A DNA stretch of 6,572 bases from RGIG1934 sp045122895 (GCA_045122895.1 JBGVIE010000070.1:1-6572), one strand, 5' to 3'. Shown: positions 1 to 6,572, numbered from the stretch's first letter. Translations and numbers: made by a program. The notes: a model not told the origin generated them from the sequence alone.

Positions 1-233
1 TTTCAGTAGTTCTTGCAATGGAGGAAATGAAACAGACATTGAATTACATATCCGGCAACGGTGAAAATTCTAATCTTGAAGTATGTTCAATTGAAGAATC
101 TAAACGTACTCCGGCTAATATGATTGATGATATTAAAAAAGTTCTGCCTGAAAATGAAAGGGCAAAAATTGACAATATCTTAAATATCATTAACACAATT
201 AATATGATGAATATTATTAATACAAACACATAA
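1..233 (+). CDS. C-terminal part of a small protein of unknown function (5' end cut by window edge)
   Basis: The reading frame is open from the left edge to the TAA at 231-233, giving 76 visible residues. The first in-frame ATG (position 18) has no ribosome binding site in front of it; a GGAGG at 20-24 lies only two bases before the next ATG (27), too close to serve it. The true start is therefore probably outside the window. The visible part is hydrophilic and predicted helical, with a stretch PENERAKIDNILNIINTINM near the end followed by an Asn/Ile-rich tail. No catalytic motif, signal peptide or membrane segment is visible. The next gene starts 16 bases after this stop on the same strand and ends in a similar motif, so the two are probably co-transcribed and perhaps related. 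I do not recognise the family. Confidence is for a real coding region, not for any function. Confidence 0.62.
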   Translation, partial: SVVLAMEEMKQTLNYISGNGENSNLEVCSIEESKRTPANMIDDIKKVLPENERAKIDNILNIINTINMMNIINTNT

Positions 234-234
234 T

Positions 235-242
235 AGAAAGGA
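235..242 (+). promoter_or_regulatory. Ribosome binding site deciding a TTG start
   Basis: AGAAAGGA ends seven bases before the TTG at 250-252. No in-frame ATG or GTG occurs near this point, so this site supports TTG as the start of the 92-residue gene. Confidence 0.6.
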
Positions 243-249
243 TATTAAA

Positions 250-528
250 TTGGATTTAGATGATGAAAGATTAAACAGTATCCCAAAAGAGAAAATAGAA
301 ACCTTAAAGAAAATTGTAGAAAATTCAGAAGGTATTCCGGGAACAGAATTAATAGCATATTTTCTTAATCAGACTGCTATAGCCAACAAAAACGGAATTA
401 CATTTTCTGATGAAGAGACAGACATAATTATTGATGTTTTGAAATCAAAAATGACCAGAGAGCAGATTCGAAAGGTGGATCTTATTAAACGTTTATCAAA
501 GATGATGCTTAAAGAACAGAGAAGTTAA
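250..528 (+). CDS. Small conserved-looking helical protein of unknown function
   Basis: This encodes a 92-residue acidic/basic helical protein that starts with TTG behind an AGAAAGGA ribosome binding site. It has no signal peptide, membrane segment or cysteine pair. Approximate layout: a helix at residues 10-25, a helix around 30-47 (the GTELIAYFLNQTAIANKNG stretch), then FSDEETDIIIDVLKSKM and a basic final helix TREQIRKVDLIKRLSKMML. That final segment resembles the PENERAKIDNILNIINTINM segment of the upstream gene: both have a Pro/Thr-Glu-x-x-Arg-x-(I/V)-D core followed by an aliphatic, Met-rich helix. With 16 bases between the genes they likely form one transcript that stops at the hairpin just downstream. 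It could be a partner or diverged paralogue of the upstream protein. I do not recognise it and assign no function. Confidence 0.75.
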   Translation: MDLDDERLNSIPKEKIETLKKIVENSEGIPGTELIAYFLNQTAIANKNGITFSDEETDIIIDVLKSKMTREQIRKVDLIKRLSKMMLKEQRS

Positions 529-573
529 AAAAATCCCTCATTTAGAACTAACTGCTAAATGAGGGATTTTTTT
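527..573. terminator. Bidirectional Rho-independent terminator between convergent genes
   Basis: A perfect 15-bp stem (531-545 pairs with 555-569; left arm AAATCCCTCATTTAG) encloses a 9-base loop (546-554). Flanking A and T runs extend pairing to 19 bp (527-545 with 555-573). On the + strand the stem runs into eight Ts (567-574); on the - strand the run at 527-533 gives seven Us. The + strand gene stops at 528 and the - strand gene stops at 576, so the one hairpin serves both transcription units. Confidence 0.93.
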
Positions 574-575
574 TA

Positions 576-1568
576 TTAATTATTAATTGTCTGTTCGAAT
601 TTTTGTTCAAATTCCTCCATTGGATTTACTATTGGCGCACCACAATGAGGACAAGTGTTAGTTGTTCCTAAATAGTATGAACCACTACAATAATTACACT
701 GAATGAGACTTGAATCTTCCGGAACTAGTACAGCCTTTCTCATTCTTAGTCTGTTTGGAGTAAGCCCAAACATAAGTGATGCATGAAACAGCGCGAATGT
801 CAGGAAAATAAATCCGAAAATAAACAACTCAGGATGAAATCTGCTCTTCATTATTGATGGCAAAATACACTCAAAAGCATCTGCAAAACATTTTGATACG
901 CCTTCATCATACATAGAATACAAATTGTCTGTAAGCCTTTTATTAAACTTATCCGTGTACTCTACTGATAAAACATTATCTGTATTATCGCCCTGCATTC
1001 CTTCAAAATACCATTGATTATGCTCATAGTCAGAATCCTCTGAATAAACAATCAGCCAGTGTTGTTCGTCATTAAACAAGTTTAAATATTTTTCATAAGC
1101 ATAATTCTCTAATGAATTATAATAATCCTTCCAGTCATCATTACTAATTGTTAATATCGTAACCGGAATACCCGTTTTTAATCTGAATTTTTCAAGAGAC
1201 TTATAAAGCTCCTCCTTATTGTCAATTACTCCGATTGTATCCGTTATTACAGATAAGTTATTACTATACACCTTTACCTTTTGGGGTGAGGAGTATGACA
1301 TAAGCATTACACTGAGTCCGGCTATAATAAAAGGAATATAAAATAATGTGAGAAATATACAAATAGCTTTGCTCAAATGCTTAGGTGGTGTTTTTGAACT
1401 TGAATATATATAATTCACATTACCCTTAGAATAATATACAAACTTATGGGAACCACTAAAAGGTTTGTTTGATATTCTTGTACCAGAACCACCAGAGCCG
1501 CTACTTCGATGGCTTGAACTACTATGTGAACCACCACTTCTTGAACCACCACCAGATGAATGTGGCAT
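576..1568 (-). CDS. Two-TM membrane protein with TPM-like external domain and C-terminal zinc ribbon
   Basis: This encodes 330 residues of unknown role. Seen in order: a Ser/Gly/His-rich, low-complexity N-terminus (about 2-30); a hydrophobic segment (about 68-91); a soluble region (about 98-242); a second hydrophobic segment (about 248-268); a CxxC-11-CxxC zinc ribbon (C291, C294, C306, C309); and an acidic tail. Basic residues before the first segment (KTPPKHLSK) and after the second (NRLRMRK), with an acidic region between them, suggest both ends are cytoplasmic and the middle is outside. The middle begins DTIGVIDNKEELYKSLEKF and continues with a TGIPVTILTI strand, resembling the TPM domain (TLP18.3/Psb32/MOLO-1), a fold tied to diverse membrane-protein roles; this match is by eye. 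C227 and C234 lie outside and could form a disulfide. The ATG follows AGGAGG by seven bases. It is the last gene of the operon, 11 bases after the amylase gene. Confidence 0.85.
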   Translation of the reverse strand: MPHSSGGGSRSGGSHSSSSHRSSGSGGSGTRISNKPFSGSHKFVYYSKGNVNYIYSSSKTPPKHLSKAICIFLTLFYIPFIIAGLSVMLMSYSSPQKVKVYSNNLSVITDTIGVIDNKEELYKSLEKFRLKTGIPVTILTISNDDWKDYYNSLENYAYEKYLNLFNDEQHWLIVYSEDSDYEHNQWYFEGMQGDNTDNVLSVEYTDKFNKRLTDNLYSMYDEGVSKCFADAFECILPSIMKSRFHPELFIFGFIFLTFALFHASLMFGLTPNRLRMRKAVLVPEDSSLIQCNYCSGSYYLGTTNTCPHCGAPIVNPMEEFEQKFEQTINN

Positions 1569-1573
1569 AAAAT

Positions 1574-1581
1574 CCCCTCCT
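1574..1581 (-). promoter_or_regulatory. Shine-Dalgarno site overlapping the upstream stop codon
   Basis: On the - strand the sequence reads TAGGAGGGGATTTTATG. The amylase stop TAG (1582-1580) lies inside the AGGAGG, which stands seven bases before the ATG at 1568. This arrangement suggests translational coupling, or re-initiation by ribosomes ending the amylase. The near-perfect SD could also allow efficient independent initiation. Confidence 0.85.
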
Positions 1582-3214
1582 ATTCTACAGTTTCATCTTT
1601 TATCTCTTCCTTTGTTTCTTCTACAATAATCTCTTCGTGAGTCTTATGATTGGTGTAGTTACTTCCATAAAAGAGCTCAGGTGTCTCACCATCCGGTATA
1701 TCCTCTAATGCACCAAACTCGACTTCATCCTTAAATGGTGTGGTATCTCTTGTCGCAACCTTTTCTTTATCAGATGCAAGCACATAAATAGAAACACTAC
1801 CATCTTCAACAGGAAATACTCCAAATCCATTTTCATCAATTAAAACCTCTGCTTCAGAGTTTTCTAACATATCTTTGAAGGTAAGATTTGCAAAATGTTT
1901 TCCTATATACATTCGTTTGTCTCCACCGTCATTAATAGTCATAACAACTGCAAAACCTGAGTCTTTAATTTCATCAATACCTTCTCTTGTCCAGCCAATT
2001 ATGCTTCTATCGTTAAAATAATCATGCATAGTTCCATAATTGTGTGTCTGTCTGAGAGAAATAAGCTCTTTAATCTTCTTAACAGAAGGAATATCGTCAT
2101 GAGGTACTCCATAATAATCTCCGTAGAAAACACATGGAATTCCATCTTCTCTTAGCAATATGAGAGAATACGCATGCTGTTTAAACCACTCGAGCACCCA
2201 GGATTCCAGAGCCTGTCCGGGCTGCGTATCGTGATTGTCTACAAATGTCACTGCCATCTCAGGGTCAGTTCCAAACAGAGTATTCTTAAGAATATATCTC
2301 ATATCATAGTAGCCATTACTATTAGAAGCATGATGTAAATTAAAGTGTAAAGGTACATCAAATAATGTAAGAGCCCTTTGCGTCTTTTCAATATAATTCT
2401 CTAAGATATGTAATTCTGCATTCCAATACTCACCTACTGCAAAAATATCTTTTTTTGAATATTCTCTTAATTTATTCAACCATACTCTAAAGAAATTGAA
2501 TTCTATATGCTTTACAGCATCGATTCTAAATCCGTCAACGCCTGTAAAATCGTAGTACCATTTTCCCCAGGAATCAAGCTCTTCAAGAACTTCCGGATCG
2601 CTCATATCAAGGTCAACACCCATCAGATAATCATAGTTACCAAACTCTCCGTCTACCTGTTCATCCCATTGTTTTCCAATAAATCGGTATACACCGTTTT
2701 TTTGACTGTCAGCATCATAATCAGTGCCGTGAAAATTAGTCCAATCCCACTTAAAATCGGAGTATTTTCCATTTCTTCCTGGGAATGTAAATTTTGTCCA
2801 TACTCTGATTTTGCGTTTGCCTGATATCTCCTTATTTCTGTCAAATTCATCATTACCGTAAGCAAAGATTCTCTCCTGCTCATCAGCTCCCATTCGATGA
2901 CCCAACACTATATCTGCTAACACTTCAATGCCTTGTTCTTTTAACGCTTTTACAGCATTCAGATATTCGTCTTTTGTACCATATTTAGTTGGTATAGAAC
3001 CTTTTTGATCAAACTCACCAAGATCGTATAAATCATATACTGCATATCCCACATCATGAATTCCGGTCGACCCTTTATAGGCAGGAGGAAGCCATACCGA
3101 AGTGATGCCCACCTCCCTTAACTCTTTAGCATTAGCCACTACTTTTTTCCAATGTGTGGCATCATCTGGTAAATACCATTCAAAATATTGAATCATGGTT
3201 TTATTCTGATTCAT
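1580..3214 (-). CDS. Cytoplasmic alpha-amylase, GH13 (subfamily 5-like)
   Basis: This is predicted to hydrolyse internal alpha-1,4 bonds of maltooligosaccharides or glycogen. It has no signal peptide and begins MNQNKTMIQYFEWYLP, a typical start for the liquefying/cytoplasmic amylase group (Bacillus BLA, E. coli AmyA). Numbering from the ATG at 3214 (544 aa): region I DIVLGHR (101-107); NYDYLM (193-198) and the D201 segment of domain B; region II GFRIDAVKH with nucleophile D232; region III AVGEYWN with acid/base E262; region IV FVDNHDT with D329. Calcium ligands equivalent to BLA D194, D200 and H235 are present (D195, D201, H236), but the N104 equivalent is Gly (G105). An acidic tail (about 484-544), rich in Glu and Lys, exceeds the usual 480-500 aa. 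A GTG in frame at 3223 would add three residues, but it lies within the GGAGTGG ribosome binding site, so the ATG is preferred. It lies 21 bases after the pullulanase gene. Confidence 0.95.
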   Translation of the reverse strand: MNQNKTMIQYFEWYLPDDATHWKKVVANAKELREVGITSVWLPPAYKGSTGIHDVGYAVYDLYDLGEFDQKGSIPTKYGTKDEYLNAVKALKEQGIEVLADIVLGHRMGADEQERIFAYGNDEFDRNKEISGKRKIRVWTKFTFPGRNGKYSDFKWDWTNFHGTDYDADSQKNGVYRFIGKQWDEQVDGEFGNYDYLMGVDLDMSDPEVLEELDSWGKWYYDFTGVDGFRIDAVKHIEFNFFRVWLNKLREYSKKDIFAVGEYWNAELHILENYIEKTQRALTLFDVPLHFNLHHASNSNGYYDMRYILKNTLFGTDPEMAVTFVDNHDTQPGQALESWVLEWFKQHAYSLILLREDGIPCVFYGDYYGVPHDDIPSVKKIKELISLRQTHNYGTMHDYFNDRSIIGWTREGIDEIKDSGFAVVMTINDGGDKRMYIGKHFANLTFKDMLENSEAEVLIDENGFGVFPVEDGSVSIYVLASDKEKVATRDTTPFKDEVEFGALEDIPDGETPELFYGSNYTNHKTHEEIIVEETKEEIKDETVE

Positions 3215-3219
3215 ATATA

Positions 3220-3226
3220 CCACTCC
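3220..3226 (-). promoter_or_regulatory. Ribosome binding site deciding the amylase start
   Basis: GGAGTGG lies in the 21-base gap after the pullulanase stop. Its GGAG core (3226-3223) is eight bases before the ATG at 3214-3212. The competing in-frame GTG at 3223-3221 overlaps this site and has no SD of its own. Confidence 0.7.
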
Positions 3227-3235
3227 AATCGCAAA

Positions 3236-6200
3236 TTACTTTGATTTTACATACTTAACTGCAGAGTATGATCTTGTTGTTTTTCCACTGACAGCAACTA
3301 TCTTAAAGTAATATTTCTTACCTTTTGTAAGCTTTTTCTTTGTATAAGTTAATTTTGAAGACGAAACAGTTGCCACTGCTTTATATCCACTTGAACTTCT
3401 GGTTGACATGTAAATCTTGTAGTTTGAAGCACCTGGAACCTTCTTCCAGCTAACCTTTGCTGATTTAGTCAATGCCTTTACTGTCAATGACGGTTTTGCA
3501 AGTGTTATCTTAAATGTCTTCTTAATAGTTCCTGAATAATTGTTAATACCTGTAATAATTACAGTAGCCGTACCAACTTTTGTATTTGAGCTGTATGTTA
3601 CCTTATAGTCGACACCCTTCTTTAATGTCTTAGAGCCATCTTTTACAACTACATTTTGTGAAACTGATTTTCCTGCAAATGTAACATTTTTGATACCTGA
3701 TACTTTAGCCTTTGATATGCTGATTTTGTTTATCGCAAATGTCTTTTCGATACGGCCGACATAATTACCGATACCTTTTATTATAACTTTACCTGTACCA
3801 ACATTTACGTTATCTTTGTAAAGTACTTCATAATCTGTTCCTTGGGTAAGAGTTTTATCTCCTAATTTAACATTAGTAACCTTAGGTGTATTCTCTTTTC
3901 CTGAAACAGTTACTTTTGTATATGAAATGTCTGCTGTTGCATCAAAGATTTCTGTCTTATCAGAATAATTAACTTTTCCCTGCACCATTACATTTATTGA
4001 ATATGGAGCAGCTTTATATGTACCACTTACTCTTTCAATTGGATCTGTTCCTGCCTCTTCGCCGTTGATACATACTTTCCAGTCTCCGGCAGGTAAAGTA
4101 ACAGATTTTGAAACTGAATATGGGTTGATAACTACATAAATCTTATCAGAAATATCTGAAGCCTTTGTTCCGTCTAAAGAATATGCGATAACTTTGTCAG
4201 GTGCTGTTTCATACTTAAATGCAGCAGAAACTTCTTCAGATGAAGATAATCTTAATGCTTTGTGAGCTTTTCTGAATGAGATAAGTCCTCTATAATAATC
4301 TACAACATCAGCGTTATCATCAACTAAAGACCAGTCCATAAGGTTAACTGAATCAGGTGATTTATAACTGTTTTCATCTCCACCTTTTGTTCTTAAGAAT
4401 TCCTCTCCAGATAAGAAAAGCGGAGTACCCTGTGACATCATAATAATACCGGCTGAAAGCTTGTTCATATCTTTCTTTGTCTGAAGACTCACACCTGTAT
4501 TAACCTTGCAAATCTTATCCCAGAATGTGTAGTTATCATGACATGAAACATAGTTAATCTGTAAAGACGGATTGCTTGTATAATATGTCTTACCCTTTAC
4601 TCCATCCTTAACATCACTATATCCACTTGTAGGATTACCTGTAGCGTATCCCTTTGACACGCCTCCGTATGTAGCGCCTCCAACCCCGTTTCTGATAGCA
4701 TCGCTAAACATACCAACTCTGTCCATTTTTTCTGTGTTTGCCTGAGTGGCCTGCAATGCATCAGGACGTGTACTTGAAGTAGCCAGGTTCCAGCCTTCGC
4801 CGTATAGCATAACTCCCGGATTAATCTTGTCAAGCTCTTCTCTTAACTTGTTCATAGTATCTACATCAAGTAAACCAAGAAGGTCGAATCTGAATCCGTC
4901 AAAGTGATACTGTTCTTCCCAGTAAATTACCGAATCTACAATATATTTGCTAACCATAGCTCTCTCAGAAGCTACGTCATTACCACAACCTGAACCATTA
5001 GAGCCTCTAAAGAAATAACCTGGTACAATTTTCTCGAAAGAGAATGAATTGGCGTTATTTACATGGTTGTATACAACGTCCATAACTGCACCAATATTAT
5101 TGTTATGTAATGCCTGAATCATCTGTTTATATTCTAGTACTCTGACAGTTCCATCCTTTGGATTAGTAGAAAAAGCACCCTCAGGGATATTGTAGTTAAC
5201 AGGATTATATCCCCAGTTATAACCACCCATACTGGTTTCGTTTGTTCCGTAGAAATCATATGAAGGCATAATCTGTACATGTGTGATACCAAGGCTTACA
5301 AGGTAATCCATACATGTTGATGTTCCTTTTGAATTCTTTGTGCCTTTATCTGTAAATGCAAGATATTTCATTCTGTGATTAGCTGGTACACCAGAATCTA
5401 TATCACTTGAAAAATCCCTGACACTTGTCTCATAGATGATTGCATCTGTAGGATTTGAAAATATATGTTTATCATTATCCCAACCTTCTGGCTTGATAGT
5501 GTCCGGGTTGATGATCATACCTCTCTGTCCAGCGTAGAAATCCTTTTCAGAAGGAGTATCATTTGATGTATCACCTGTTCTTGCATATGGATCCATAGCA
5601 ATATTGTAACTTTCACCAAAATACACTTTGTAAAGATAATACTTTCCAATTAAGCTTTTATCTTCTGACACTGCTGTCCATACGCCCTTTTCAGGTACTG
5701 AACCACCTGTCATAGGTATTGTCTCATCTATTGTTGTAGTCTGTCCATCAGCAAACACTAAAATCTCAACATTAGAAGCTGTTGGAGCCCACACCTTAAA
5801 AGTAGTTGTAGTATCTGTAAATGTAAGACCAAGATCATCTCCATCATACTTGTATGCATCATTAAAGAAATCGCTGTTAAAATCAAACTTTGCTAATGCG
5901 TATGAAGAATTCGCTGACTTATCCTCTGTAAGTTTAAAAACTCTGTAAACATGTGTAAAGTCCAACTTATCCTCTGTGGTAAAAGTAGCTTTTGTTCCTG
6001 TAAATGTTACACTCTTTAATGGTACAACTACAGGTTCGTCATGTGTATAATCCTTTAACACATATCTTTCCTTATCAGGATTTTCTTCTGAACCTGTACA
6101 GATTGCTTCTACCTTATCTTCACCAGCGATACAGGCACTGATAAGTTCAACCGGTGTTTTACCGTCTGTAGATGTAAATACCGATGATGAAGAAACTCCC

Positions 6201-6571
6201 GATACCAGGTAAATATCAACATATCCGGCTGAAATTGCATCCCATCTTGCCACTCTGTCTGATGCGTAATCTTTATTCCAACTCTTGTCTGTTACAAGAT
6301 AATTGATAGATGTTGTTGTGTTAGAAACACTAACTGTTGCAATCTTACCGTATTCATCTTCAGATGTGAATGCATAATGTGTACCTGCCGCACCGGTTTT
6401 CCATGCATATATACCAAGTGCACCATAGTTTCCATCACTCTTTTGGAAATGGAATCTTAACGTAATGTTTTCAGCTGCATTTGCCTTGCTTACGAAACCA
6501 TATTCACTGAATGTAGTGAACACCATTGCAAATGCAAGGAAAAATGCGACAATTTTTTTAAATTTTTTCAT
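3236..6571 (-). CDS. Secreted type I pullulanase (GH13_14-like) with CBM41, CBM48-like, Ig-like repeats and FnIII-like module
   Basis: This is predicted to cleave alpha-1,6 bonds of pullulan, amylopectin and limit dextrins outside the cell. The 1111 residues read as: Sec signal peptide (MKKFKK, hydrophobic 7-21, likely cut after ANA at 30-32); CBM41-like alpha-glucan-binding module (about 36-128, with RFHFQKSDGNYGALGIYAW); pullulanase N2-like region (about 140-235); CBM48-like domain (about 240-345, YKYDGDDLG and FKVWAPTA); GH13 barrel (about 375-765); C-terminal beta domain (about 766-865); two Ig-like repeats (about 881-1023); FnIII-like module (about 1027-1109). Catalytic signatures: DVVYNH (498-503), GFRFD with nucleophile D563, GEGWN with acid E592, SCHDN with D679. 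The type I signature appears as YNWGYNP (451-457), with Asn for the usual Asp. No LPxTG or SLH motif is seen. The ATG ends one base from the window edge, so its promoter and RBS are not visible. It is the first visible gene of the operon with the amylase; an earlier gene could lie outside. Confidence 0.96.
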   Translation of the reverse strand: MKKFKKIVAFFLAFAMVFTTFSEYGFVSKANAAENITLRFHFQKSDGNYGALGIYAWKTGAAGTHYAFTSEDEYGKIATVSVSNTTTSINYLVTDKSWNKDYASDRVARWDAISAGYVDIYLVSGVSSSSVFTSTDGKTPVELISACIAGEDKVEAICTGSEENPDKERYVLKDYTHDEPVVVPLKSVTFTGTKATFTTEDKLDFTHVYRVFKLTEDKSANSSYALAKFDFNSDFFNDAYKYDGDDLGLTFTDTTTTFKVWAPTASNVEILVFADGQTTTIDETIPMTGGSVPEKGVWTAVSEDKSLIGKYYLYKVYFGESYNIAMDPYARTGDTSNDTPSEKDFYAGQRGMIINPDTIKPEGWDNDKHIFSNPTDAIIYETSVRDFSSDIDSGVPANHRMKYLAFTDKGTKNSKGTSTCMDYLVSLGITHVQIMPSYDFYGTNETSMGGYNWGYNPVNYNIPEGAFSTNPKDGTVRVLEYKQMIQALHNNNIGAVMDVVYNHVNNANSFSFEKIVPGYFFRGSNGSGCGNDVASERAMVSKYIVDSVIYWEEQYHFDGFRFDLLGLLDVDTMNKLREELDKINPGVMLYGEGWNLATSSTRPDALQATQANTEKMDRVGMFSDAIRNGVGGATYGGVSKGYATGNPTSGYSDVKDGVKGKTYYTSNPSLQINYVSCHDNYTFWDKICKVNTGVSLQTKKDMNKLSAGIIMMSQGTPLFLSGEEFLRTKGGDENSYKSPDSVNLMDWSLVDDNADVVDYYRGLISFRKAHKALRLSSSEEVSAAFKYETAPDKVIAYSLDGTKASDISDKIYVVINPYSVSKSVTLPAGDWKVCINGEEAGTDPIERVSGTYKAAPYSINVMVQGKVNYSDKTEIFDATADISYTKVTVSGKENTPKVTNVKLGDKTLTQGTDYEVLYKDNVNVGTGKVIIKGIGNYVGRIEKTFAINKISISKAKVSGIKNVTFAGKSVSQNVVVKDGSKTLKKGVDYKVTYSSNTKVGTATVIITGINNYSGTIKKTFKITLAKPSLTVKALTKSAKVSWKKVPGASNYKIYMSTRSSSGYKAVATVSSSKLTYTKKKLTKGKKYYFKIVAVSGKTTRSYSAVKYVKSK
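3503..3931 (-). repeat. Two tandem Ig-like repeats in the pullulanase C-terminus
   Basis: Residues 905-947 and 980-1022 align without gaps and share 25 of 43 residues, with a period of 75 residues (225 bases). The common pattern is KTL..G.DY.V.Y..N..VGT..VII.GI.NY.G.I.KTF.I. Full repeat units run about 881-948 and 950-1023. Such modules are frequent in secreted proteins of Lachnospiraceae and are thought to act as spacers or surface-association units; that role is inferred here. They are followed directly by the FnIII-like module (bases about 3245-3493). Confidence 0.85.
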
Positions 6572-6572
6572 A

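Noticed and set aside
44..229. Open frame of 61 codons on the - strand opposite the first small gene
   Set aside because: It overlaps a + strand coding frame that continues beyond both ends, has no good ribosome binding site, and its hydrophobic look comes from the antisense of an Asn/Ile-rich AT stretch.
1480..1562. Ser/Gly-codon-rich stretch as a possible DNA repeat or CRISPR-like array
   Set aside because: It is simple coding low complexity for the Ser/Gly/His-rich N-terminus, without regular repeat units or spacers.
2507..2824. Open frame of 105 codons on the + strand inside the amylase gene
   Set aside because: It lies wholly antisense to conserved GH13 regions; the amylase frame explains the sequence, and no RBS or recognisable motif supports the other strand.
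2653..2883. Open frame of 76 codons on the - strand inside the amylase gene in another frame
   Set aside because: It is a shadow of the domain B region of the amylase, where the main frame is intact and conserved.
3221..3223. GTG as the amylase start
   Set aside because: It sits inside the GGAGTGG ribosome binding site and has no SD of its own; the ATG at 3214 has correct spacing and begins at the conserved family N-terminus.
4597..4833. Open frame of 78 codons on the - strand inside the pullulanase gene in another frame
   Set aside because: It is a shadow frame across the intact catalytic barrel; no frameshift is needed to read the pullulanase.
6550..6568. A/T homopolymer runs near the pullulanase start as a possible slippage site or terminator
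   Set aside because: They encode the MKKFKK n-region of a normal signal peptide in frame; there is no stem-loop and no alternative frame of interest.

Overview
The window looks like a chromosomal segment from a low-GC, Gram-positive gut- or rumen-type Clostridia bacterium, most likely a Lachnospiraceae member (Lachnospira, Roseburia or Butyrivibrio type). This is inferred from the AT-rich codon use, the strong AGGAGG-type ribosome binding sites, the starch-degrading gene content, and the style of the secreted enzyme, which ends in tandem 'GxDYxVxY...VGT..V.I.G..NY.G...KTF.I' repeats plus a fibronectin-III-like module. No rRNA or marker gene is present to confirm it.

Layout. Positions 1-528 (+ strand) hold two small genes of unknown function. 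The first is cut by the left edge; the second starts with TTG 16 bases after the first stops. Both end in a similar short helical motif. At 527-573 lies a near-perfect hairpin with a U tract on each strand, a bidirectional terminator separating this pair from the convergent genes. Positions 576-6571 (- strand) are filled almost completely by three genes transcribed right to left: a secreted multidomain type I pullulanase (1111 aa), a cytoplasmic GH13_5-like alpha-amylase (544 aa), and a two-TM protein (330 aa) with a TPM-like external domain and a cytosolic zinc ribbon. Gaps are 21 and 11 bases with no terminator between genes, so they should form one operon. The amylase stop codon lies inside the Shine-Dalgarno sequence of the membrane protein gene. 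The pullulanase promoter and RBS lie beyond the right edge.

How the genes may work together (inference): the pullulanase, exported by a Sec signal peptide and equipped with a CBM41-like starch-binding module, cuts alpha-1,6 branches outside the cell. Transporters not seen here would import the linear maltooligosaccharides, and the signal-less amylase would shorten them in the cytoplasm. The third protein has no obvious enzymatic role in starch use; its tight coupling to the amylase is the least explained part of the window.

Points that stand out: the amylase has Gly where GH13 region I normally has the calcium-binding Asn; the pullulanase carries YNWGYNP rather than the usual YNWGYDP; the amylase has an acidic C-terminal tail of about 60 residues beyond the usual family length. 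I saw no mobile element, CRISPR array, tRNA, rRNA or riboswitch, and no clearly new defence or mobile system.
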